The notes: generated by a model not told the origin, from the sequence alone. Shown: positions 1-7,173, counted from the first letter of the stretch. The stretch: DNA of 13,272 bases from Candidatus Fermentibacterota bacterium (GCA_022703195.1 JAKLEF010000022.1:1-13272); one strand, 5' to 3'. A program made the numbers and translations.

Positions 1-4
1 GGAA

Positions 5-25
5 AAGAGGGCGCGAACGCGCCCT
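5..25 (-). terminator. Probable intrinsic terminator of the minus-strand gene run
   Basis: Positions 8-25 form a perfect inverted repeat (AGGGCGC, 4-nt loop, GCGCCCT). Read on the minus strand, the stem is followed directly by CTCTTTTCC, a GC stem plus T-rich tail typical of Rho-independent terminators. It lies about 125 nt beyond the stop codon of the last minus-strand gene. On the plus strand the downstream tract is poorer in T, so minus-strand polarity is preferred. A terminator of a gene outside the window cannot be excluded. Confidence 0.6.
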
Positions 26-151
26 GGCCTTCCCTGATTCAGGTTGGCGCCGTTAACGAGGATGATCTCCTGATCTGCGTAACCACTGCCGGTTCCGACA
101 CGCTGGCCACATGGGGGTGCCGCGTCGACCCGGCCCGGCCGGATGCGGCCG

Positions 152-655
152 TCACTGGATGGCTCCGGGCGGCCTGGGGACTGCACGGAACGGCCTGCCC
201 AGCATGAACGACACCCACTCCCCGAGCGTGAGCACGGGGCCGCCCGCTGGCGCGCCGAATCCGACCGTCGCGAATATCCACTCACCTGTCAGCTTCGGAT
301 CGAAGGCCATGCAGCCCACAGGCGTGGCTCCAGGCGCTATCAGCCGCTGCTGGAACGCCAGCATGCGCCATTCGAACTCGAAATGCTGCCAGCGCGTTCC
401 ACAGACGGTGCAGACTGCGTCATTTCCCTGCATGTAGGATGGGGCTGCCGGCGGTTCGCGCCGGAACAGAGGCAGTTCGAGCGCTTCTCTTACCAGGCAG
501 TTCTGGATTTCGTCCATCCAGCCCGGCCCGTGTTCCTTGCCCGCCCAGAACCTGAACTGGGGCCACCCGCACGGGCAGGGATGCTCCGACAGATACTCCC
601 CCAGTACTTCGCGAACTGCGGCCTGGGTTTCGAACAGCAGCTTCCGTGAAGTCAC
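152..655 (-). CDS. Hypothetical protein with a split CxC / CxxC zinc-binding motif
   Basis: This 167-residue protein belongs to no family I recognise. Two cysteine pairs are visible, C27-P-C29 near the N terminus (HPCPCGW) and C82-T-V-C85 in the middle (VCTVCGTRW). Together they could form one four-cysteine zinc site. The rest is rich in aromatic residues (several Trp and Phe), with no signal peptide or membrane segment, so it is probably a soluble cytoplasmic protein. The start is a GTG preceded by GGCAGGG about 4 nt upstream. It follows the epimerase gene with a 24-nt gap and is probably the last gene of that transcript; the hairpin at 8-25 would end it. The codon pattern and the short gap support a real gene, but the function is unknown. 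Confidence 0.72.
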   Translation of the reverse strand: MTSRKLLFETQAAVREVLGEYLSEHPCPCGWPQFRFWAGKEHGPGWMDEIQNCLVREALELPLFRREPPAAPSYMQGNDAVCTVCGTRWQHFEFEWRMLAFQQRLIAPGATPVGCMAFDPKLTGEWIFATVGFGAPAGGPVLTLGEWVSFMLGRPFRAVPRPPGAIQ

Positions 656-679
656 GTAGCCCTGCCGGTAGTCTGCGGT

Positions 680-1582
680 TCAGCGGGTGAGCCAGCCGCT
701 CCGGACATAGTCGCGGATGCCGTCCTCGATGCCGAATGCCGCCTCGAATCCGATCCTCCTGGCTGCTTCGGCCGTTTCGCAAGTCGTGTCGGACTGGTAG
801 TTCCCGCCGAATGGATTGGGGAAGTACTCCGGCTTCCTGTCGAGACCCAGCTCTGCGTTTAGGATTTCCACCAGGGTGTTGAACGTGGTCGCGCGCCCCG
901 ATGCGCAGTTCACGACGCAGCTCTCGCCGGCTCGAGAGGCGAGCAGGTTCGCCCGTACGACATCCTTCACATAGATGTAGTCGCGCTTCTGTTCGCCGAA
1001 CTCGAACAGGCGGGGGTTCCCCGACAGCATCTGCCGAGCGAGCTGGTGGATCATCGTGGCGCGCGATCCCTTGTGGTTCTCGCGCGGGCCGTAGACGTTG
1101 CAGTACCGCAGACCCACGATCACGAGGCCGGGGATGGACGCCGCAAGGGATGCCGCATGCTCCTCGAGGGCCTTCTTCGATTCGGCATAGGGGGTGTTGA
1201 GGTCGAAGGGGCCCCCCTCACGGAAAGGAGCGGCATTCCTGCCGTAGACCGCGGTGGAGGAGGCGTACACGATCCTCCTGCAGCCCCTCTCGACGACATG
1301 TCTGAAGAGGGCGGCGGAGGATTCCAGGTTCGCCCTGAACATCTCGGCCCTGTCCATGTTCCTCGTGTTGTTGAGGGCTGCCTGGTGGAACACTGCATCC
1401 ACTTCACCGATCGCATCCCAGTCGATGCCCAGGAACCCAGGATTGAGACACTTGCCGGTGAAGCCCGGGAGCTGCTGCTCGGCCTCGTTTCCGGTGATGA
1501 CGACGTCGTGGCCCGAAGCAACGAGCTCCAGCGCCAGGTTCGAGCCCACGAGCCCGGTCCCGCCGGTAACAAGACACCTCAT
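680..1582 (-). CDS. NAD-dependent epimerase/dehydratase, ADP-heptose 6-epimerase (HldD)-like
   Basis: This extended short-chain dehydrogenase (300 aa) has a Rossmann NAD(P) motif TGGTGLVG (6-13), a catalytic-type SST (108-110) and YAESK (Y132, K136). The stretch YGPRENHKG (164-172), followed by RLFEFGEQKRDYIYVKDV, closely resembles HldD, the ADP-glycero-manno-heptose 6-epimerase of LPS inner-core synthesis (HldD has YGPREGHKGSM and KRDFVYV). The substrate is inferred; a UDP- or GDP-sugar epimerase is possible. An in-frame ATG exists at 1633, but the ATG at 1582 is preferred. It sits at the conserved N terminus (MRCLVTGG) and has GGAGG about 9 nt upstream. It lies 76 nt downstream of another SDR epimerase, which suggests joint work on a surface-sugar precursor. 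No other heptose genes are visible. Confidence 0.92.
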   Translation of the reverse strand: MRCLVTGGTGLVGSNLALELVASGHDVVITGNEAEQQLPGFTGKCLNPGFLGIDWDAIGEVDAVFHQAALNNTRNMDRAEMFRANLESSAALFRHVVERGCRRIVYASSTAVYGRNAAPFREGGPFDLNTPYAESKKALEEHAASLAASIPGLVIVGLRYCNVYGPRENHKGSRATMIHQLARQMLSGNPRLFEFGEQKRDYIYVKDVVRANLLASRAGESCVVNCASGRATTFNTLVEILNAELGLDRKPEYFPNPFGGNYQSDTTCETAEAARRIGFEAAFGIEDGIRDYVRSGWLTR

Positions 1583-1658
1583 CTCTGCTCCACCTCCGGC
1601 ATGCCCCGCCCCTGCCGGCGGAGAGGCATGCACGCTCCGGGCACGGCCCGGACTCGCG

Positions 1659-2702
1659 TCAGAAGAAGATCTTTGCCAGCTTGAGCGCGCCCTGCGCCCA
1701 GGGAGTCCGGTGGGTGAGGCCCGGCCTCTTCCCGAACCGGCTGCAGTTCTCGAGGTACCACCTGTAGTTCCGGAGGAGGGCGTCGACGTTGGAGTACCTG
1801 GGCGCGAACCCGAGCCTGTCGACGGCCTTCTGGATCGACACGAACGACTCCTTGTCGACCGTCTCGTAGATCCACTTGTACAGCGGGGAGAGGTGCAGCG
1901 ACTCGAGGAGCCTCAGCATGAGCACGGCGGGCTTCACCGGGATGGAGGATATACGCCGCCCGTGCCCGGCGAAGTCGAGCACCGCCTGGAAATCGGAGCG
2001 CGGTGTGCCGTAGACTGCGGCTCCGACGTTGAAGGTATCGTTCGCGAGGTCGTCGGGCAGCGTCGAGCAGAGCCAGATGACATCGCAGAGATCCTCCACG
2101 TCGAGGAACTGATAGGGATTGTTCCCGCTCCCGAGCACGGGGAAGCCGTGCCCCTCCCTGGCCCACTCGTAAAGGAGTGCGAATACCCCCAGGCGCTCGG
2201 GGCCGATGAAGGACTTGGGCCTGAGGATGGGCACGGTGACGCCATTCCCGCGGAACTCCTCGCACACCCTTTCTGCCGCGACCTTCGCCTCGCCGTACGG
2301 GCCGACGCCGAACAGCCTGTCGGTCTCGAAGAGGGGATGATGGTCGGGTATGCCGTAGACGGCGGTGGTCGAGATATGGACGATCCTCTTCACGCCGGCC
2401 TTCACCGACTCCTCCATCACGATCCTGGTGCCCTCGATGTCGGTGCTGTAGATGTCCTCGGGCTTGTAGAGGGGCAGCGCCGCCGCGGCGTGCACTACTA
2501 CATCGGCGCCTTCGAGGGATCCCGCCACGTCGTCGCGGATGCGGATGTCCCCCTGGATCGCCCTTATCCTGTCCCTGCAGTCCTCATAGTCGAACTCGAC
2601 GAGGTCCAGGACCGTTACATCCTGCCCGCGGGCGAGGAGGTAGCGCACCAGGTTGATACCGAGGAAACCGGATCCTCCAGTGATGAGGAATCTCTTGCCC
2701 AC
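1659..2702 (-). CDS. NAD-dependent epimerase/dehydratase (extended SDR family)
   Basis: This 347-aa extended SDR has the NAD-binding GGSGFLG (9-15), an acidic residue after the second strand (VLDLVEFD), HAAA (71-74), STTAVYG (from 111) and the catalytic pair in PYGEAK (Y136, K140). [10 protein letters not shown] (161-170) sits in the substrate-binding half. It belongs with the nucleotide-sugar epimerase / 3-beta-HSD group; the exact substrate cannot be read. The start is uncertain between three in-frame GTG codons, at 2732, 2708 and 2702. I chose 2702 because GGAAGGA (2712-2718) lies 9 nt upstream and the protein then begins right at the Rossmann strand ([10 protein letters not shown]). The 153-nt gap upstream makes it a likely first gene of the epimerase operon with the HldD-like gene and the small zinc protein. 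Confidence 0.92.
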   Translation of the reverse strand: MGKRFLITGGSGFLGINLVRYLLARGQDVTVLDLVEFDYEDCRDRIRAIQGDIRIRDDVAGSLEGADVVVHAAAALPLYKPEDIYSTDIEGTRIVMEESVKAGVKRIVHISTTAVYGIPDHHPLFETDRLFGVGPYGEAKVAAERVCEEFRGNGVTVPILRPKSFIGPERLGVFALLYEWAREGHGFPVLGSGNNPYQFLDVEDLCDVIWLCSTLPDDLANDTFNVGAAVYGTPRSDFQAVLDFAGHGRRISSIPVKPAVLMLRLLESLHLSPLYKWIYETVDKESFVSIQKAVDRLGFAPRYSNVDALLRNYRWYLENCSRFGKRPGLTHRTPWAQGALKLAKIFF

Positions 2703-2711
2703 TTCCACCGA

Positions 2712-2718
2712 TCCTTCC
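2712..2718 (-). promoter_or_regulatory. Ribosome binding site deciding the start of the SDR gene
   Basis: GGAAGGA on the minus strand is 9 nt before the GTG at 2702 and only 3 nt before the GTG at 2708. Spacing therefore favours 2702. It lies inside the coding sequence if the GTG at 2732 were used. Confidence 0.45.
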
Positions 2719-2810
2719 GTTGCCCTGCACACCTGTTCGTGCGATCCTAATATGTGCCCGACACGAGCCCCCGGGGTCCGCCTTCACATCCCTGAACCGA
2801 CCGGAGCTTC

Positions 2811-2825
2811 CGGAGGGTCCCTCCG
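2811..2825 (-). repeat. Palindromic hairpin downstream of the flavin-reductase-like gene
   Basis: CGGAGGG and CCCTCCG flank a single central base, giving a near-perfect 15-bp palindrome about 31 nt after the stop at 2856-2858. A second small inverted repeat (CCGGA, 3-nt loop, TCCGG) overlaps it at 2801-2813. No T-run follows on the minus strand. It could attenuate or terminate transcription between the flavoprotein and epimerase genes, or protect a 3' end, but it is not a canonical intrinsic terminator. Confidence 0.4.
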
Positions 2826-2855
2826 CCAGACAGGTGGTGGCCTGACAGAGCCGGG

Positions 2856-3434
2856 TCAGACGTGCGGATGGAGCCCCTGCGATCTCCGGGCATCCCATGC
2901 CCTCCCTGCGTCCTGGCCGGTCTCCCAGTACCTGTTGTCCGGCATGGTGAGGGTGTACGGCCTGATCCTAGTGATGTCGGGCCTGCCGTCGGGGCAGCAG
3001 GACGGATCGGCATAGGCCCCGACGATCTCCCCGATGAAGATGTCGTTGGTCGGCAGCTCGACAGTCTGCACCAGCCTGCACTCCATGTTCACGGAGCACT
3101 CCCCGGCCATCGGAGCGCCGGTCTCCTCGCCCGTGACGACTGTGAACAGCCTCGACTTGTCCGTGCTGCTGCCGCTGATGATCCCGCAGTAGTCCACCCT
3201 GTCGATGATGGAGACGGGCGGGATGCCCACGCTGAAAGCCCTCGAGGAGCGGATCCCTCCATTGGTGAAATGCCCCCTGCTGATGGCCACGGCGATCATC
3301 GGAGGCTTGAAGTTGACCCTGGAGACCCAGGCCACCGGCATGAAGTTGGCCCTGCCCCCCGCGTCCGCGCCCACGAGGACCATGGGCATGGGATACGGGA
3401 AGGCGTTCCTGTCGATCCTGATCTGTCCCATCAT
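2856..3434 (-). CDS. Flavin reductase-like / flavoredoxin family protein
   Basis: This 192-aa protein has the flavin-reductase-like FMN-binding fold. An N-terminal strand (PYPMPMVLVGAD) leads into MPVAWVSRVNFKPPMIAVAI, then FTNGGIRSSRAFSVGIP, then DYCGIISGSSTDKSRLF, the order seen in flavoredoxin/DIM6-type proteins. Members bind FMN and take part in NAD(P)H-dependent flavin reduction or act as electron carriers. The partner here is unknown. Cys pairs (CC near residue 147) and other cysteines are present, but no iron-sulfur motif is convincing. Two ATGs occur in tandem at 3434 and 3431, with GGGGAAG just upstream; 3434 is taken. It is 124 nt downstream of the permease gene and 153 nt upstream of the SDR, so it may be a separate unit. 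Confidence 0.9.
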   Translation of the reverse strand: MMGQIRIDRNAFPYPMPMVLVGADAGGRANFMPVAWVSRVNFKPPMIAVAISRGHFTNGGIRSSRAFSVGIPPVSIIDRVDYCGIISGSSTDKSRLFTVVTGEETGAPMAGECSVNMECRLVQTVELPTNDIFIGEIVGAYADPSCCPDGRPDITRIRPYTLTMPDNRYWETGQDAGRAWDARRSQGLHPHV

Positions 3435-3558
3435 CGTCTTCCCCTCATTCTCATATCCCGTTTCTGCTGGCCTCCTCCCCGCGCGGAAAGCCGGGGAAAG
3501 ACTCTCATCCAGTCCACAACATGCCTTGGACAGTCGTGACGGTTCCGCCCAAAGGCAT

Positions 3559-4848
3559 TCACAAGCCCGGGAAGACTGCTCCGTAGAGCAGCCCCGAGAC
3601 CGCCGAGAACAGAATCACGAGAACGGTGAAGGTCAGGGTCCGCCTCGTCCCGATGACGCTCCTGATCACGAGCAGGCTCGGCAGCGACAGCGCAGGCCCG
3701 GCCAGCAGGAGAGCGAGTGCAGGGGCGTTCCCCATGCCCGATCTCATCAGACCCTGGACGATCGGGACCTCGGTGAGGGTCGCGAAGTACATGAAGGCTC
3801 CGGCCGCCGAGGCAGCGAGCACGGTGAACGGAGAGTCCCCTCCCACGGCGGATTCGAGCCATCGATACGGAACGAGGCCCGGAGCATCGGTGGTGCCCAG
3901 GAGGAAGCCGGTTACCGCGACCCCGCCGAGCAGGAGCGGAACAACCTTGAGAGTCAGGCCCAGGGTCTCGTCGAACCATTCCCGGAGCAGACCGCCGCCG
4001 CAGGCCAGGATGACCGAGAAGCCGACCACCCCTGCAAGGAAGGCCGGCCTGGGATCGCCGGGGATGACGAGGGCCAGAGTGACCGAGGGTATGGCTGCGA
4101 GAACCGGCCTCCACCAGCCGACTCCGAACCACGCCACGAGCATCGCGGCTTCGGCCGCTGCGCAGACCATCACGATCCCCCACGAGGCGAACGGGGTGAC
4201 GAATGCGAGGCTCTCCTCGCACGGACAGCCCGAACGGGCGAAGATCATCACTCCGGCCACGGCAGCCATCACAGGAACGGCCCTGCGCGTCGGAAGGCCG
4301 CCACCTGCACCTGTCCCGGCTGCTCCCGGGGCCCCCGGCCGAATCGTTCTGCCGAAGACGAAGCTCATGACGAGTCCGATCAGGACGCTCAGGATTATCG
4401 CGCAAATGGCTCTTGCGAATCCGAGCCCCGGGCCCAGGACCCTGGTGGACATGACGAATGCCAGGATGTTGATCGCCGGACCGGCGAAGAGGAAGGTGGA
4501 GGCCGGACCGATGCCGGCTCCGGCGGAATAGATGCCCGCGAACATCGGCAGAACCGTGCACGAGCAGACCGCCAGGATCGCCCCCGACACCGAGGCGGTC
4601 ATATATGCCGCGGGCCCGGGGGACATCAGGCGTTTCAGGATGGCCGAGCCTCTCAGGAGCGTGGCTATGGCCCCCGCCAGCAGAAGCGCCGGTAGGAGGC
4701 TCGTCACGATGTGCAGGCGGGCGTATTCCTGGAGCAGGGAGAAGGAGGAGCCGAGTGCGGCGTAGAAGGCATGGCTGTCGAGCGGCGCAATCCACACTGA
4801 CAGCACCAGAGCCGCCAGAACGGCAAGCTTCTTCAGATCACCGCGCAT
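3559..4848 (-). CDS. YraQ/ArsP-type permease (DUF318)
   Basis: This 429-aa polytopic membrane protein matches the ArsP_1/YraQ (DUF318) permease family. The first half holds the hallmark CSCTVLP (C95, C97) followed by FAGIYSAGAGIGP and FAGPAINILA. The second half has the related repeat TEVPIVQGLMRSGMG and AGPALSLPS (359-391), the usual two-fold pseudo-repeat. About ten hydrophobic segments are visible. A cytoplasmic or periplasmic Gly/Pro-rich linker (171-186) and a GCPCEE loop (207-212) lie between the halves. The CSCT form with GPAIN is typical of one subgroup, not of the CSCG subgroup that includes arsenical exporters. The substrate is therefore unassigned; metal, thiol or organic-compound export are all possible. 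The ATG has GGGTGG about 5 nt upstream and is 9 nt after the Cdd1-like gene, so the two are almost certainly co-transcribed. Confidence 0.93.
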   Translation of the reverse strand: MRGDLKKLAVLAALVLSVWIAPLDSHAFYAALGSSFSLLQEYARLHIVTSLLPALLLAGAIATLLRGSAILKRLMSPGPAAYMTASVSGAILAVCSCTVLPMFAGIYSAGAGIGPASTFLFAGPAINILAFVMSTRVLGPGLGFARAICAIILSVLIGLVMSFVFGRTIRPGAPGAAGTGAGGGLPTRRAVPVMAAVAGVMIFARSGCPCEESLAFVTPFASWGIVMVCAAAEAAMLVAWFGVGWWRPVLAAIPSVTLALVIPGDPRPAFLAGVVGFSVILACGGGLLREWFDETLGLTLKVVPLLLGGVAVTGFLLGTTDAPGLVPYRWLESAVGGDSPFTVLAASAAGAFMYFATLTEVPIVQGLMRSGMGNAPALALLLAGPALSLPSLLVIRSVIGTRRTLTFTVLVILFSAVSGLLYGAVFPGL

Positions 4849-4857
4849 GGAGCCACC

Positions 4858-5163
4858 CTACTTCCTTCCGCGTCCGCCGGCTCCCGGCCGGCTCCTGCGC
4901 TCCTCCGTGAACTCCCACCACGGGCGCGGCTCGCCGCCGTCCATGAACCGGGTGATCGAGACGAAGAGGTCGATCACGCAGGGGTCGTGCCTGACTCCCG
5001 TGCGCCTGCAGAGCTCGTCGTACATCTCGTAAGGGTCGCGGCCCGCGACCTGCGCGGGTTCGGCGATCCCGAGCAGCTCGAGGTCGGCGGCCATGGCCGG
5101 CCCGACGTTCGGCAGGTCTGTGAGGCATTTCATCCGGTTCCGATCGACTTTCGACGGGTTCAT
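4858..5163 (-). CDS. Cdd1-type helix-hairpin-helix protein
   Basis: This 101-aa protein carries a helix-hairpin-helix at LPNVGPAMAADLELLGI (17-33) and ends its conserved part with RFMDGGEPRPWWEFTEER (72-89). That pattern belongs to the Cdd1 / 'pathogenicity locus' family, sometimes annotated as mitomycin-resistance protein. Members are small and presumably nucleic-acid binding, but their role is not established. C52 and C62 are present, as in many relatives. The Gly/Arg-rich tail (SRPGAGGRGRK) could aid nucleic-acid contact. The ATG at 5163 has GGAGGG about 9 nt upstream. The same frame is open much further upstream, but that extension is antisense-like low-complexity sequence overlapping the lipoprotein gene and is rejected. 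It precedes the YraQ-type permease by 9 nt. Confidence 0.88.
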   Translation of the reverse strand: MNPSKVDRNRMKCLTDLPNVGPAMAADLELLGIAEPAQVAGRDPYEMYDELCRRTGVRHDPCVIDLFVSITRFMDGGEPRPWWEFTEERRSRPGAGGRGRK

Positions 5164-5212
5164 ACGCGCGCTCCCTCCCCCTGCCGGACGGCGGATCGCC
5201 CGGCGGGCCTTC

Positions 5213-5674
5213 CTATGCCCCGAGCCCCCTGAAGTAGACCGTTCCGTCCTCCCTGTCAACCACGAGCCAGTGAGTCCCGGAGTGGGTCCAGGAGTTCTCG
5301 ACCTCGTCGATGTAGCAGTCCTTGTCGTAGATCGACCCGGGGGCCCACGGCGGGTCGAAACGGTCGTATCCGAGCGGCAGGTCGAACTCGTCCTCGATGT
5401 CCGACCAGTAGACATCCCTGTATCCGGTGGCGATCAGGGAGTCGATGCAGTCGCGGGTCGCCGTGAACCTCAGGTAGAGGCTGTAGCCCTGCCATGTGTC
5501 GCCGGCTCCCTGGAGGTCGCTCACCCCGCCGACGACCGGGGACATCAGGACTGCCTCGAACATCTCCCTCGGGGTGTTCGCAGATGTCGGCCCGGGTCCG
5601 CCGCATCCGGGCGCGGAAGCCAGGAATGCCGCCATGAATACCGGGATCGCCGCGCGTCCGGCCGTCAAAACCAT
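5213..5674 (-). CDS. Putative lipoprotein of unknown function
   Basis: This 153-aa protein has an N-terminal export signal: R7, a hydrophobic stretch (IPVFMAAFLAS), then APGC with C24 as candidate lipidation site, followed by a Gly/Pro/Ser/Thr linker. The proline at -2 of the lipobox is unusual, so it may instead be cleaved by signal peptidase I. The mature part is acidic and rich in aromatics (YRDVYWSDIEDEFDLP, RFDPPW). It ends in HWLVVDREDGTVYFRG, which reads like a small all-beta domain. I do not recognise the family. The ATG at 5674 overlaps the end of the DUF3795-methyltransferase gene by 10 nt, suggesting translational coupling. GAAAGGG lies about 7 nt upstream. The Cdd1-like gene starts 49 nt further on. 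Confidence 0.78.
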   Translation of the reverse strand: MVLTAGRAAIPVFMAAFLASAPGCGGPGPTSANTPREMFEAVLMSPVVGGVSDLQGAGDTWQGYSLYLRFTATRDCIDSLIATGYRDVYWSDIEDEFDLPLGYDRFDPPWAPGSIYDKDCYIDEVENSWTHSGTHWLVVDREDGTVYFRGLGA

Positions 5675-6570
5675 CTCCCGACCCTTTCCCTGTAATCCGA
5701 GTAGATGCTCCCGAATCGGGACAGGAGGCGCTCCTCCTCGCGCGGGACTACAATCCGGTCGATGAGGAGCATGACCGGCAAGAGGAGCGCCACGGCGACC
5801 GGGCTGACGGCAGCCGCCGCGACGCCCGAATAGATCATCGCAGTTCCGATGTAGGCCGGATTCCTCGATCTGGAGTAGACCCCGGTAGTCACCAGGGTCA
5901 CCGCCGTGCGCGAAGGTTCGAACGGAGTGCCGGCGCGGCGTAGAGCCGCGGCAGCGGAAGCGAGGATCACCGCTCCTGTTGAGATGAGGACGAATCCGCA
6001 GCCCGCGGCGATCCGCACATCCAGCGGGATCCTCCGATGGAGGAGCAGGTCCGCCGCGAACCCGAGCAGGAGCCCTGCCAGGAAGAGGATCCCCGGTTGA
6101 ACGAATCTTCGGCCGAGTACCGCGGATCCCATCCCGACCGCCTCTGATGCCTTCCCGCGGACCGCTTCGAGGTTCTCCCTCTTCATGAGGAACGCCCTCG
6201 CCAGGGCATCCCGTTCGACCCGGGTACATCTGGTCGAGACTTTCTCCGCCAGATCCTCCGATGCCTCGAACACCGCCTCGAGACGGCCGCATGGGAATTC
6301 GCCGCACCGACCGCAGTCCGGGATGCCCCTGGAGAACGCGCAGTCCCTGACGAGAGGCCAGGCGCAGCGGCGTGACGGGCTGCAGCCGTCGCAGGCGAGA
6401 CTCCCGGCGGAGACTCCCGGTTCGCGCAGACCGATCCTGACCCAGAGCTCGCGGACAATCTCCAGCGCGGCCGGATCACCGGAAGACGTGGCAAGGAGCC
6501 TGGGGCAGGCTCCGCAGTCGTCGCCGCAGACTCCGATCACGGGGCCGTGCGGGATCGGATTGCCGGACAC
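5665..6570 (-). CDS. DUF3795 cysteine-rich domain fused to ICMT-like membrane methyltransferase
   Basis: This 301-aa protein has two parts in one uninterrupted frame. Residues 10-105 are a DUF3795-type cysteine cluster: VCGDDCGACP (C15, C19, C22), CDGC (C60, C63), C69, C77 and CGRCGEFPC (C86, C89, C94), presumably binding zinc or an iron-sulfur centre. From about 155 it is a membrane domain with several TM segments. It contains the isoprenylcysteine-carboxylmethyltransferase/PEMT-like signature TGVYSRSRNPAYIG (229-242) and ends EEERLLSRFGSIYSDYRERVGRW, the usual SAM-binding end of that superfamily. The methyl acceptor is unknown. The GTG at 6570 is chosen because GGAGG lies 5 nt upstream; the GTG at 6624 lacks one. 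An internal ATG at 6132 with GAGG 8 nt upstream could give the methyltransferase alone. It overlaps the lipoprotein gene. Confidence 0.88.
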   Translation of the reverse strand: MSGNPIPHGPVIGVCGDDCGACPRLLATSSGDPAALEIVRELWVRIGLREPGVSAGSLACDGCSPSRRCAWPLVRDCAFSRGIPDCGRCGEFPCGRLEAVFEASEDLAEKVSTRCTRVERDALARAFLMKRENLEAVRGKASEAVGMGSAVLGRRFVQPGILFLAGLLLGFAADLLLHRRIPLDVRIAAGCGFVLISTGAVILASAAAALRRAGTPFEPSRTAVTLVTTGVYSRSRNPAYIGTAMIYSGVAAAAVSPVAVALLLPVMLLIDRIVVPREEERLLSRFGSIYSDYRERVGRWF

Positions 6571-6575
6571 AGCAT

Positions 6576-6580
6576 CCTCC
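6576..6580 (-). promoter_or_regulatory. Ribosome binding site fixing a GTG start
   Basis: GGAGG on the minus strand lies 5 nt (ATGCT) before the GTG at 6570. It selects that codon as the start of the DUF3795-methyltransferase gene over the upstream GTG at 6624. Confidence 0.6.
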
Positions 6581-6630
6581 GGCAGGACGCGAGCCGGTTC
6601 TGGAACGGAGCGATATAGCCCCACGGGGTC

Positions 6631-7173
6631 TCAGGTCTTCGATGCAGGCTTCGGGCTCCGGTGCTTCTTCGCGAGCCGGAAGATGAGAAGCCCCAGGGAC
6701 ACGAATACTATCGTGATGGGGAGCGCCACTCTCGCTGACTCGATAGCGGCACCGGACGCGCTGCCGTTTGAGAGCCTCATCAGAAGCCATTCCGCGATGC
6801 GGGGCGAGAAGCCGACGAGGGCGATCCAGGCCGCGAAGAGGGCTATGATCACGGGGCACGGCCAGAGCTTCGGCTGCGGAACCTCGATTCCGGCACCCTT
6901 CGCCATGGCATCCACGGCGTCCTTCGCATCCTTGAGGGACGCGCCGGTGCTCTCGCGGTAGAGTTTGATGGCTTCGACGTACTCTCCCCCGGCGATCATC
7001 GTCCTGACGCGTTCGAGATTCTCGGAGGTGATGAGGTCCGGTTCCGCCTTGCCCGGCTCGTCGTCCCGGATCGTCAGCTCGGTCCCGCAGTAGCCGCATG
7101 TGATCCGGCCCGTTCCGGAAACTGTCTGGAGGCTGCTCCCGCAGTTCGGGCACCTGTTCGTCTCGACAACCAT
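6631..7173 (-). CDS. Zinc-ribbon, L7/L12-C-terminal-like, two-TM protein
   Basis: This 180-aa protein has three parts. Residues 8-29 form a zinc ribbon (CPNC...CGYC; C8, C11, C26, C29). Residues about 50-93 resemble the C-terminal domain of ribosomal protein L7/L12, with ENLERVRTMIAGGEYVEAIKLYRE leading to LKDAKDAVDAMAKG. Two hydrophobic segments follow, about 105-122 and 148-166, and the tail is basic. Stand-alone L7/L12-like domains with zinc ribbons and TM helices occur in bacterial hypothetical proteins; the role is unknown, perhaps a membrane-anchored interaction module. An upstream GTG at 7203 is in frame, but the ATG at 7173 has GGAGGG 5 nt before it and sits close to the ribbon. It lies 104 nt after the M55 peptidase and 60 nt before the DUF3795 fusion. 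Confidence 0.87.
   Translation of the reverse strand: MVVETNRCPNCGSSLQTVSGTGRITCGYCGTELTIRDDEPGKAEPDLITSENLERVRTMIAGGEYVEAIKLYRESTGASLKDAKDAVDAMAKGAGIEVPQPKLWPCPVIIALFAAWIALVGFSPRIAEWLLMRLSNGSASGAAIESARVALPITIVFVSLGLLIFRLAKKHRSPKPASKT

Noticed and set aside
1..204. Plus-strand frame open from the left edge to a stop at 202-204, with a stretch (LIQVGAVNEDD) faintly like subtilase sequence.
   Set aside because: It is only 67 codons, lacks a start in the window, overlaps the minus-strand gene end and spans the terminator-like hairpin. The later part does not follow the subtilase pattern. It could be the tail of a gene outside the window, but the evidence is too weak to call.
1254..2750. Long plus-strand open frame (498 codons) opposite the two epimerase genes.
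   Set aside because: It is antisense to two well-recognised SDR genes and crosses their boundary. Its product is Pro/Glu/Arg-rich and without family features, as expected for the complement of GC-rich codons.
3435..3558. Possible terminator after the permease gene (CCCCG/CGGGG stem near 3476-3496).
   Set aside because: The stem is short, has an internal mismatch, and no T-rich tail follows on the minus strand.
3205..4695. Long plus-strand open frame (496 codons) opposite the flavoprotein and permease genes.
   Set aside because: It is antisense to clear families, and its translation is low-complexity and rich in Arg, Glu and Gly without motifs.
5213..6307. Upstream extension of the lipoprotein frame to 6307, giving a 364-residue product.
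   Set aside because: The added part is Arg/Gly-rich shadow sequence overlapping the methyltransferase gene in another frame. The signal peptide and ribosome binding site place the real start at 5674.
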